This document shows positions 8,503 to 15,718 of a stretch of 45,611 bases of DNA, piece after piece; position 1 is the first letter of the stretch; every line of letters starts with the position of its first letter. The notes below the pieces were generated by a model, which worked only from the letters and a program-made list of their open reading frames with translations, searched no databases and was not told the DNA's origin. Source of the DNA: Erysipelotrichaceae bacterium. GTDB taxonomy: Bacteria > Bacillota_I > Bacilli_A > Erysipelotrichales > Erysipelotrichaceae. The DNA is taken from NCBI GenBank assembly GCA_030531215.1, contig JAUNNY010000008.1, positions 1-45,611 on the forward strand. The letters run 5' to 3'. A program made the position numbers and the translations under genes.

Positions 8503-9885
8503 ATGGCTGAAAAGAGTAATCGTATAGGTCAAGACTTTACAACTTTAGAATTAATTAAATTTACTTTGCCTGCATTCTTAATGAATGTCTTCACTCAGGT
8601 ATTTAGATCACTTGATGATGCTTTATTTATTTCAAGATTTGTTGGTGAAAAAGCGTTAGCCGCAATCAACCTAGTTAATCCTGTTGTGTGCATTCAATTA
8701 GGATTAGGGCACTTGTTCTCTTTGGGTTCCGCAAACATCTCTGCTAGATTGATGGGTGAAGGAAAACAAAAAGATGCAAAATTAGTATTTACTAAAATTA
8801 TCATTGCAGCATTAGTTGTAGGCTCTGTGTTTTCTTTAGTTGTAAATATCTTTGGCAAACAAATATTATTTGCCCTTGGTGCTGATGAAGAATTGTTATC
8901 CTATGGTATCTGGCAAATTCGTCTTGTTTTAGCTATTACTCCTATCGCATTAATGAATGCTGTTTTCTCCACTTATTTTGCTACAGCAGGTAAACCTAAG
9001 ATGGGTATGATATGTTCAATCATCAATGGTATAACTAATGTTTTATTAGATTTATTATTAGTTGCTAAATTAGGTTTAGGTGTAAAAGGTGCAGCTATAG
9101 CAACAGTGCTTGGAGAATTATTTATATTTATTGTTGGCTTAATCTTCTTCATCAATCCCAAAAGTGAGATTCATTTTATTAAACCTGAAGGAGAATATAT
9201 CAATACTTGCTTAGAAAGTTTTAAATATGCTTTGCCTCAATTTGTTAATAGCCTATCAATAAGCGTAACTACTTTACTTACAAATAATGCATTATTAAAT
9301 CTACTGGGATCAGATGGTGTTGCAGCGAATGCTATTATCACCGATATTCGTTCCATTATTACTGCAGGTCTTGTAGGCATTGCCGCGAGTATAAGTCCTA
9401 TCATTTCTTATAACTATGGTAACAAGAACCCAAAACGTTTAAAGAAGATCCTAAGCTCGACATTAAAGATTTGGGCTTGTGTTTCTATTATGATGATGGT
9501 TGCTGGTTTTATTTTAAGAACGCCATTAATCAAAGTATTTATGAATGATAATTCTAGTGAGATGTTTTATAATCTTGCCTTCTTTGGTTTAACAATCGAA
9601 ATATTCTCTGTACCATTTACTTCTGGTTGCATAACAATTTCAAGAATGTTTATCGCTCTAGCAAACACAAAAACTTCGACAATTATTTCAATCTTTAGAA
9701 ATTTAATTATCAAGATTGTTGCTTTATTATCTTTGCCAACGTTATTTAAACAAACAGGTATTTGGTTAGTTGTACCAGTTGGTGAAGCACTATCATTCGT
9801 GCTTGGCTTATATTTTGTTTATATAAACAGAAACAATTATGGCTATGGTAAATCAGGTCAAGCAAAATTGATTGATTCTATTTAA
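8503..9885 (+). CDS. MATE family efflux transporter
   Basis: A 460-residue multidrug and toxin extrusion (MATE) protein with twelve predicted membrane segments in two similar halves, starting LIKFTLPAFLMNVFTQVFRSLDDALFIS and with the second-half hallmark ISPIISYNYGNKN. It would export organic cations or other small molecules in exchange for Na+ or H+. The start has no Shine-Dalgarno and follows a TACAAT box by six bases, so initiation is probably leaderless. A second MATE protein is encoded at 34-35.3 kb. The gene runs toward a degraded DUF3990 fragment on the opposite strand. The substrate is unknown. Confidence 0.9.
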   Translation: MAEKSNRIGQDFTTLELIKFTLPAFLMNVFTQVFRSLDDALFISRFVGEKALAAINLVNPVVCIQLGLGHLFSLGSANISARLMGEGKQKDAKLVFTKIIIAALVVGSVFSLVVNIFGKQILFALGADEELLSYGIWQIRLVLAITPIALMNAVFSTYFATAGKPKMGMICSIINGITNVLLDLLLVAKLGLGVKGAAIATVLGELFIFIVGLIFFINPKSEIHFIKPEGEYINTCLESFKYALPQFVNSLSISVTTLLTNNALLNLLGSDGVAANAIITDIRSIITAGLVGIAASISPIISYNYGNKNPKRLKKILSSTLKIWACVSIMMMVAGFILRTPLIKVFMNDNSSEMFYNLAFFGLTIEIFSVPFTSGCITISRMFIALANTKTSTIISIFRNLIIKIVALLSLPTLFKQTGIWLVVPVGEALSFVLGLYFVYINRNNYGYGKSGQAKLIDSI

Positions 9886-9912
9886 TATATACATCTTCTA
9901 GTGAATCGCCCA

Positions 9913-10041
9913 TTAACTAAATTCCTTTGCTTTTTCTAAATCTTGTACGCAGTAAAAACCTTGACCAAAATCGTTATTAATTTTTCCAAATATTAATTTC
10001 GGGTTTTTAATTATTTGTATAGAACCGTGATATATTATCAT
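9913..10041 (-). pseudogene. remnant of a DUF3990 protein (N-terminal fragment)
   Basis: A 42-codon frame reads MIIYHGSIQIIKNPKLIFGK then INNDFGQGFYCVQDLEKAKE and stops after FS. This matches the start of DUF3990 proteins (YHGS, DFGxGFY, QAKxF/W), which normally run on for another 100 or so residues. Only the first quarter survives; the sequence beyond the stop toward the MATE gene has no further family motif. It has no Shine-Dalgarno. DUF3990 proteins are of unknown function, with a fold resembling ADP-ribosyltransferases. I read this as a decayed accessory gene; an active 42-residue peptide cannot be excluded. Confidence 0.7.
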
Positions 10042-10102
10042 AATGTCATTATATTATTACAATGATATAGTTACTATATTTGTTATTAGTTTTAGATATT
10101 GA

Positions 10103-10108
10103 TACTAT
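10103..10108 (+). promoter_or_regulatory. possible leaderless -10 box of the P-loop ATPase gene
   Basis: TACTAT ends six bases before the ATG at 10115, and no Shine-Dalgarno is visible. It is a weak match to TATAAT, but the spacing is the same as at the other leaderless starts in this window. Confidence 0.35.
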
Positions 10109-10114
10109 GTACTT

Positions 10115-10669
10115 ATGAAAAAAACTATAATTATCAATATTCTAGGTGGGCCAGGTGTAGGCAAAACAACAATCGCAAATGAAATATTTGTAAATCTAAA
10201 AAAGATGGGTAAAGATGTTGAAGCTGTTTCAGAGTTTGCCAAGGAATTAGTTTGGGAAAAACGAAACGAAGCATTTGATGATCGTCTGTATATGCATGCA
10301 GAACAAAATCATCGATTAATGATGATGAATGGTAATTTAGATTACATTATTACCGATAGCCCTTTGATATTAACATCGATATATAATAAATTTTACTTAA
10401 AAGATAAGTTTCCTAAATCTTACAATAAAATGATTGATGAAATGACGATGCAAACCTGGAACTTATATAATAATCAAACTTTCTATATTGAAAGAAAGGT
10501 TGATTACAATACGCTCGGAAGAAGAGAATCAGAAACAGAAGCTTTACAAATAGATAAGCGCATAAAAAAATATCTATCTGACAACAAGATTAACTATCAT
10601 AAAATTGTAGATCGTGATGATGCTGCCAAACAGATATTGTCTATTATTTTAGAAGATCTTCATCAGTAA
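10115..10669 (+). CDS. small AAA/NadR-like P-loop ATPase
   Basis: A 184-residue single-domain NTPase of the AAA_28/NadR-kinase-like family. The Walker A GGPGVGKTT is at residues 11-19 (Lys17), a Walker B-like YIITDSPL lies near 80, and a lid-like RRESETEA segment is near 130. Proteins of this type are predicted nucleotide- or nucleoside-kinase-like ATPases; the substrate is unknown. The last 26 bases overlap the 3' end of the convergent acetyltransferase gene, and there is no terminator between the two. Initiation may be leaderless. Confidence 0.75.
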   Translation: MKKTIIINILGGPGVGKTTIANEIFVNLKKMGKDVEAVSEFAKELVWEKRNEAFDDRLYMHAEQNHRLMMMNGNLDYIITDSPLILTSIYNKFYLKDKFPKSYNKMIDEMTMQTWNLYNNQTFYIERKVDYNTLGRRESETEALQIDKRIKKYLSDNKINYHKIVDRDDAAKQILSIILEDLHQ

Positions 10670-11234
10670 TCTTTCTGATTACTTTACAAGGATTACCATA
10701 AGCTAAACTATTAGCTTCGATATCTTTTGTAACAACGCTTCCTGCGCCAATTACACAATTCTCATTAATTGTCACGCCAGGGCAAACTGTTACATTAGCA
10801 CCTATCCAACAATTATCCTTAATGATAATAGGTTTGGTTGATTCAATAGTGTATGAATTACCACTATTATCTTTTTTTATATTTCTATCCAAATAATGTA
10901 AAGGATGAATAGCAGTAGTTAAACAACAATTAGGACCAAACATCACATTATTACCTATTGTAATTGGGCCATTATCCATAGCCACAAAATTGAAGTTGGC
11001 ATAACAATTCTCACCAAAAATTAAATTGCACCCATAAGTAATATTGATTGGACCTTGTAAATTAACATCTTTAGAATCATCATTTAACAATTCTTTGCTG
11101 ATTTGTTTTCTTATTTCAACGTCCAAACATTCGTTATATTTATGGCACAACTCTTGTGCTTTGTTTCTACGTTTTATTAGCTCTTCATCTAAACAGCTGT
11201 AATATTCACCCTTAATCATTTTTTCAAATTCCAT
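10644..11234 (-). CDS. hexapeptide-repeat O-acetyltransferase (maltose/galactoside type)
   Basis: A 196-residue left-handed beta-helix acetyltransferase of the Maa/LacA/NodL group: an N-terminal Mac helical region (MIKGEYYSCLDEELIKRR), hexapeptide repeats from about 60, catalytic His110 in TTAIHPLHY, Trp in NCWIGANVTVCPGV, and a C-terminal GNPCKVIRKI. It transfers acetyl from acetyl-CoA to a sugar hydroxyl. It is the last gene of the gdhA-ECF-mupG operon, with its ATG sharing a base with the mupG stop (TAATG), which implies translational coupling. The acceptor may be an amino sugar derived from MupG action; that is inference. Confidence 0.88.
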   Translation of the reverse strand: MEFEKMIKGEYYSCLDEELIKRRNKAQELCHKYNECLDVEIRKQISKELLNDDSKDVNLQGPINITYGCNLIFGENCYANFNFVAMDNGPITIGNNVMFGPNCCLTTAIHPLHYLDRNIKKDNSGNSYTIESTKPIIIKDNCWIGANVTVCPGVTINENCVIGAGSVVTKDIEANSLAYGNPCKVIRKITDEDLLK

Positions 11235-12319
11235 TATGACCTCACAAATAGGTATTCGTAACCTTGACGATAATATTCTAATTTTAATAGTTCATCTTCT
11301 TCGATATATCCTACGACATTAACTCTATCATCTTTAGGATTGTCTTTTAGAACAACTTGTAACTCTCCTGAATATCTTAAATATAATTCATTATCAATAG
11401 TGATGGAACCTTTAGTTCTCTCAACACAGTTATCTTTTTCGATCTTTGTAGAAAATTCTGCCATCTTCCTACTAGATAATGAACGTAAATAATTAGAATT
11501 AGAATCATATCTAAATTTTTGTTTTTGTAGAACAATATCTTCATATTTATTTGATAATAATCTAACTTTTATCGGTATTATTTTATTATCTTCAACATCT
11601 TTGAATGCTTTGAATTCGTCTTCTAGATAAAATTCATCAGAGAACAAGATATTTGTCACATGATATTTATTGATTAATTCTAAAGCACAATAATATATAT
11701 CTTTGTTACGATGCGATTCTATGGTAGGAAGTCCTTCATGTAAAGGGCCACGTAGATTTTGAATTGATGGTAAACAATAATATATTTCAACATTTAATTT
11801 ATTAAATATATTTTCTTGTTTATAAATAAATTCTTCATCTAAACCAGTTTCTTTTCTTGGATAGAAGTTATGACATGCGATTACATTGCTATTGGTACAT
11901 CTTAATTGTTCAACTTCTTTAGTTGCATCAACTTCATTAAATGTTGAAGCGTTTATCATAAAGCCTTTAATTTTTATCTTGTTTGTAAATAAAATAACTG
12001 TAGTTAAATCATAGTTACAATCTAAACGTAAAATAAAAGGCTTAATATTGCTTACTTTATCAAATAGTTTTTTATCATCAAGAATTGTTTTTAAGCTATT
12101 TCCTGCAACATCCACAATAAGTTCATAGTTATAATTAAGTGCTAAGGAATTTAAAAATACCAGCGTATCTATTTGTTTATGAATATCAATTTCTGGCAAG
12201 TGAATACTTGTAAACAACGTATTAAAGCCATAAGTATTGGCTAACTTAAGATACGTTTCACATTTTAATAAATAATCCTCACTTAACTCATGAGGATATA
12301 TTGATATGGCTTTATTCAT
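11234..12319 (-). CDS. mupG: MupG-like 6-phospho-N-acetylmuramidase (DUF871)
   Basis: A 361-residue DUF871 protein: an N-terminal TIM barrel (ISIYPHELSEDY, GFNTLFTS, CHNFYPRKETGLDEEF, RGPLHEGLPTIESHR) and a small C-terminal barrel-like domain. MupG of Staphylococcus aureus hydrolyses MurNAc-6-phosphate-GlcNAc in the cytoplasm during recovery of cell-wall sugars. The signature NFYPRxxTGL and the Glu-containing GLPTIESHR are intact. Start overlaps the ECF S-component stop by four bases (ATGA). MupG normally needs a PTS importer for the disaccharide; none is adjacent, and a non-PTS membrane component sits upstream instead. Confidence 0.85.
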   Translation of the reverse strand: MNKAISIYPHELSEDYLLKCETYLKLANTYGFNTLFTSIHLPEIDIHKQIDTLVFLNSLALNYNYELIVDVAGNSLKTILDDKKLFDKVSNIKPFILRLDCNYDLTTVILFTNKIKIKGFMINASTFNEVDATKEVEQLRCTNSNVIACHNFYPRKETGLDEEFIYKQENIFNKLNVEIYYCLPSIQNLRGPLHEGLPTIESHRNKDIYYCALELINKYHVTNILFSDEFYLEDEFKAFKDVEDNKIIPIKVRLLSNKYEDIVLQKQKFRYDSNSNYLRSLSSRKMAEFSTKIEKDNCVERTKGSITIDNELYLRYSGELQVVLKDNPKDDRVNVVGYIEEDELLKLEYYRQGYEYLFVRS

Positions 12320-12870
12320 CTTTTTATTCTTTTTCTAATAGCGATACTTAATGTCGTGCCTATGATAATTGTTAATGTCGCATTAACTAATGTTGTTATC
12401 CATTTAGCCATCGTTAGATAACTAGTAGCTTTATCAGAATTATTAAGAATCAAATCATAGTATAAGAATGACAGTAATGGTTCAGCTACAACATTGAACA
12501 TCATACCTACAAAAATTGACATCATTATTTCTTTTTCACAGTTTTCTTTTTCGTCTATTTTGAAAACTTTGTGAGCCATCGTTCCTGTAATGAAACCAAT
12601 TAAAAATTTAATGATGATGGTCTTAGGTACAGTAAGCACATATGCTGGATCAAATAAATCCGCAATACCCATGCCTATTGCTCCTGCAATACCACCAGAA
12701 ACACCATCAATCAAAATAGCTGCTACAACACAAAAGACATTTCCTAAATGGAATGAGGTATAGCCAGCAGGAGTTGGTATTTTAATTTGTAGGAAAGTAA
12801 ACGCAACATAACATAATGCAGCCATCAAAGCTGTCATAGTAATGCGCAATAACTTGTTATTGTTTTTCAC
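12316..12870 (-). CDS. ECF transporter S component
   Basis: A 184-residue integral membrane protein with about six hydrophobic segments (TMTALMAALCYVAFTFLQI; GNVFCVVAAILIDGVSGGI) and the PTPAGYTSFHLGN loop typical of energy-coupling-factor substrate-binding (S) components. S components capture a vitamin or small nutrient and use a shared EcfAAT module, which is not encoded in this window. The start is GTG at 12870, overlapping the gdhA stop as TAGTG, with AAGGA eight bases upstream inside gdhA. Position between gdhA and mupG hints at a nitrogen or amino-sugar-linked ligand, but this is weak evidence. Confidence 0.8.
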   Translation of the reverse strand: MKNNNKLLRITMTALMAALCYVAFTFLQIKIPTPAGYTSFHLGNVFCVVAAILIDGVSGGIAGAIGMGIADLFDPAYVLTVPKTIIIKFLIGFITGTMAHKVFKIDEKENCEKEIMMSIFVGMMFNVVAEPLLSFLYYDLILNNSDKATSYLTMAKWITTLVNATLTIIIGTTLSIAIRKRIKR

Positions 12871-14222
12871 TAGAAAATTCCTTGTTCAAGCATAGCTGTC
12901 GCAACTTTTTTAAAACCGGCGATATTAGCTCCAGCTACTAAATCATAGCCTAAACCATATTCTTCAGCCGCTTTAGCTGACACGTCGTGGATATTAATCA
13001 TCATCTTTTTAAGCTGTTCATCAACTTCTTCTTTACTCCAAGATAATCTTTCTGAGTTTTGTGACATTTCTAAAGCAGAAACACCAACACCACCCGCATT
13101 AACTGCTTTAGATGGAGCAACAATAATGTTCTTATTTTCTCTTAACAAATCAAGAGCTTCATTTGTTGTAGGCATATTCGCAACTTCGATATAGTACTTA
13201 ACTCCTGATTCATTAATCTTTTTAGCAGATTCAATATTTACATCATTTTGCGTTGCAGCAGGCATATAGATATCAACATCCTTTACACCCCAAAATTTTT
13301 CGTTTGGTACAAATTCGCAACCAAATTTGTCTGCATATGGCTTACAATGCATTGGATCAGTTTTTCTCATTTCAAGAATATAGTTTAATTTTTCTTCAGT
13401 ATTGATACCATCTTCATCATGAACATATCCATCAGGTCCAGCCATATAAGTAACTTTAGCACCTAATTCAGCAGCTTTCTTCATAATTCCCCAAGCTACA
13501 TTGCCATAACCAGATACACCAATACGTTTACCAACTATCGTATCGTTTTCGTGTTTTAATACTTCGTTTAAATAATAGATAGCACCAAAACCGGTTGCTT
13601 CAGGTCTGATTAAAGAGCCACCATAAGATAAGCCTTTACCAGTCAAGACACCATTTTCATAGTTGCCCTTTAAACGACGATATTGACCAAATAGATAGCC
13701 AATTTCTCTGCCACCGACACCCATGTCTCCAGCAGGAACATCAATATCTGGGCCAATGTATCTATATAATGCGCTCATATAACTCTGACAGAATCTCATT
13801 ACTTCACCATCTGATTTACCAGCTGGATCAAAATCAGAGCCACCTTTACCTCCACCAATAGGAAGACCGGTTAAACTATTTTTAAAAGTTTGTTCAAAAC
13901 CTAAGAACTTAATGATTGATAAATTGACATTAGGTTGGAATCTTAAACCGCCCTTATATGGGCCAATAGCGCCATTAAACTGGCATCTATAACCAGTATT
14001 TGTATGAACTTCGCCATTATCATCAGTCCAAACAACTCTAAAAGTGAAAGTCCTTTCAGGTGTAACCATTCTATTCAAGATATCAGCCTTTTCATATTCA
14101 GGATGTTTGTCCACAACTGGCGATATCGAAGTAAAAACTTCCTTTACAGTTTGAACAAATTCAGGTTCATTTGCGTATTTCTTTGCTACATTATCTATTA
14201 CTTGAGCTACATAAGCATTCAT
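12870..14222 (-). CDS. gdhA: NADP-type glutamate dehydrogenase
   Basis: A 450-residue hexameric-type glutamate dehydrogenase interconverting 2-oxoglutarate plus ammonium and glutamate. Lys90 (GPYKGGLRF), Lys114 and the catalytic Lys126 (GGGKGGSD) are in place, with the catalytic Asp in PAGDMGVGGREIG and the Rossmann glycine motif in GVSGYGNVAWG. Length is typical of the biosynthetic NADP-dependent subgroup. A strong AGGGGGA Shine-Dalgarno precedes the ATG. It is the first gene of an overlapped operon with the ECF S component, mupG and the acetyltransferase, and diverges from the ABC-importer operon. Coenzyme preference is by family similarity only. Confidence 0.95.
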   Translation of the reverse strand: MNAYVAQVIDNVAKKYANEPEFVQTVKEVFTSISPVVDKHPEYEKADILNRMVTPERTFTFRVVWTDDNGEVHTNTGYRCQFNGAIGPYKGGLRFQPNVNLSIIKFLGFEQTFKNSLTGLPIGGGKGGSDFDPAGKSDGEVMRFCQSYMSALYRYIGPDIDVPAGDMGVGGREIGYLFGQYRRLKGNYENGVLTGKGLSYGGSLIRPEATGFGAIYYLNEVLKHENDTIVGKRIGVSGYGNVAWGIMKKAAELGAKVTYMAGPDGYVHDEDGINTEEKLNYILEMRKTDPMHCKPYADKFGCEFVPNEKFWGVKDVDIYMPAATQNDVNIESAKKINESGVKYYIEVANMPTTNEALDLLRENKNIIVAPSKAVNAGGVGVSALEMSQNSERLSWSKEEVDEQLKKMMINIHDVSAKAAEEYGLGYDLVAGANIAGFKKVATAMLEQGIF

Positions 14223-14336
14223 ATTATATGTCCCCCTATCCTAATTATATATATTAATTATATCAGTTATAATTATGAAAATATTTTCATAATTATGTAA
14301 AAAAATGTAATTTTGTGAAATTTTTGTGAAAATTAA

Positions 14337-14366
14337 TTGAAACAAACGTTCAAATAAACGTATAAT
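14337..14366 (+). promoter_or_regulatory. promoter of the ABC importer operon
   Basis: TTGAAA (14337-14342) and a perfect TATAAT (14361-14366) are separated by 18 bases. The spacer carries two AAACGT repeats 12 bases apart. Confidence 0.7.
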
Positions 14367-14371
14367 TTATT

Positions 14372-14393
14372 CATACATATTAATTTATGTATG
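14372..14393 (+). promoter_or_regulatory. inverted repeat at the importer transcription start
   Basis: CATACATA (14372-14379) and TATGTATG (14386-14393) are perfect arms around a six-base centre. The repeat starts six bases after the -10 box, so it is either an operator over the transcription start or a hairpin at the 5' end of the mRNA. It also contains the rejected upstream ATG at 14387. Confidence 0.45.
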
Positions 14394-14410
14394 CAGAAAG
14401 GGAAAATATT

Positions 14411-15649
14411 ATGAAAAAATTATTAAACTTATTGCTTGTTGTAGCAATGGTTCTATGTCTAGTAGCATGTGGTGGTAATGATACTCCGGCTGCTGATGTA
14501 GAAGATGGTGGCGAAGATACTGCTGAAGCTACATTTAAGATTGGTATCGTAACTGGTTCAGTTACTCAATCAGAAGATGATAGACGTGGCGCAGAAGCTT
14601 TCCAAGCCAAATATGGTGAAGATAGAGTTGTTCTAGCTACTTACCCAGATAACTTTGGTGAAGAACTAGAAACTACTATTCAAACTATGGTTAACTTAGC
14701 AGATGATCCTGATATCAAGGCTATCGTTGTAAACCAAGGTGTTCCTGGAACAAACGAAGCATTCAGACAAATCAGAGAAAAAAGAGATGATATGATCCTA
14801 TTAGTTGGTGAAGATCATAACTTCCCAGAGTGTCTAGAAACTGCTGATGTAGCTGTAAATAATGACTTCGTAGCTCGTGGCTACTTAATGATTAAGACAG
14901 CTCATGACTTAGGTTGTGATACATTTGTTCACATCTCATTCCCAAGACACTTATCTTACTATTCTATGCAAAGAAGAATTGCTTGTATGCAAGCTGCTTG
15001 TGAAGAATTCGGTATGACTTTCGTTTCAGAAACTGCTCCAGACCCAACTGATACTTCAGCTGGTGGTACTGCAGGTGCTGTAGCATATGTTCAAGAAAAT
15101 ATCCCTCTATGGGTTGAAAAGTATGGACAAAACGCTGCATTCTTCTGTACAAATGATGCTCATACAGAACCATTACTTGCTGGTCTATTAAAATATGGTG
15201 GTTACTTCATTGAAGCCGATCTACCTTCTCCATTAATGGGTTACCCTGGTGCTTTAGGTCTAGATCTTACTAATGAAGCTGGTGACTTCGACGCTATCTT
15301 AAAGAAGGTTGAAGCTGCTGTTGTTGAAGCTGGTGGCGAAGGAAGGTTCGGTACTTGGGCTTGTTCTTATGGCTACACATTATCTAATGGTTTAGCACAA
15401 CATGCTTGGAACGTTCTATCTGGTGAAAGCGAAATCCAAAACATGAAAGACATCTCTAAAGCATTTGAAGAAGCTTCAGGTGTTACATGGTCTGGTTCAG
15501 GTTATGTAGATGAATCTACAGGCGTTAAAGCTGACAACGGATTCCTAGTATACCAAGATACATACATCATGGGCAAAGGCTTCATGGGTGTTACAGATGT
15601 TGAAGTTCCTGAAAAGTACTTCACATTACAACCAGTTGATCTTAACTAA
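14411..15649 (+). CDS. ABC importer substrate-binding lipoprotein (DUF3798)
   Basis: A 412-residue periplasmic-binding-type protein. Starting at ATG 14411 gives a clean lipoprotein signal, MKKLLNLLLVVAMVLCLVAC, with LVAC lipobox, and a correctly spaced AAAGGG; the in-frame ATG 14387 lies in the inverted repeat. After an acidic spacer comes KIGIVTGSVTQSEDD and two Rossmann-like lobes (IKAIVVNQGVPGTNEAFRQI). I recognise it as the DUF3798 family, relatives of sugar/nucleoside binding proteins. It is the first gene of a complete importer operon and captures the solute on the outer face of the membrane. The ligand is unknown. A strong hairpin lies directly downstream. Confidence 0.85.
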   Translation: MKKLLNLLLVVAMVLCLVACGGNDTPAADVEDGGEDTAEATFKIGIVTGSVTQSEDDRRGAEAFQAKYGEDRVVLATYPDNFGEELETTIQTMVNLADDPDIKAIVVNQGVPGTNEAFRQIREKRDDMILLVGEDHNFPECLETADVAVNNDFVARGYLMIKTAHDLGCDTFVHISFPRHLSYYSMQRRIACMQAACEEFGMTFVSETAPDPTDTSAGGTAGAVAYVQENIPLWVEKYGQNAAFFCTNDAHTEPLLAGLLKYGGYFIEADLPSPLMGYPGALGLDLTNEAGDFDAILKKVEAAVVEAGGEGRFGTWACSYGYTLSNGLAQHAWNVLSGESEIQNMKDISKAFEEASGVTWSGSGYVDESTGVKADNGFLVYQDTYIMGKGFMGVTDVEVPEKYFTLQPVDLN

Positions 15650-15673
15650 TTTATAGTAAAAAAGATTATAAAT

Positions 15674-15698
15674 TAAGGGGAGGATTTTCCTCCCCTTA
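15674..15698 (+). promoter_or_regulatory. intra-operon stem-loop after the binding-protein gene
   Basis: TAAGGGGAGGA pairs perfectly with TCCTCCCCTTA around a TTT loop: 11 base pairs, GC-rich, but with no T-run behind it. Such hairpins usually protect the upstream binding-protein mRNA or partly attenuate readthrough, giving more binding protein than ATPase. Confidence 0.75.
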
Positions 15699-15718
15699 TA
15701 TTCGTAAGAGGTTCGATT

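Noticed and set aside
14387-14410. Earlier start of the binding-protein gene at 14387
   Set aside because: It lies in an inverted repeat, has no Shine-Dalgarno and would place a polar segment before the lipoprotein signal.
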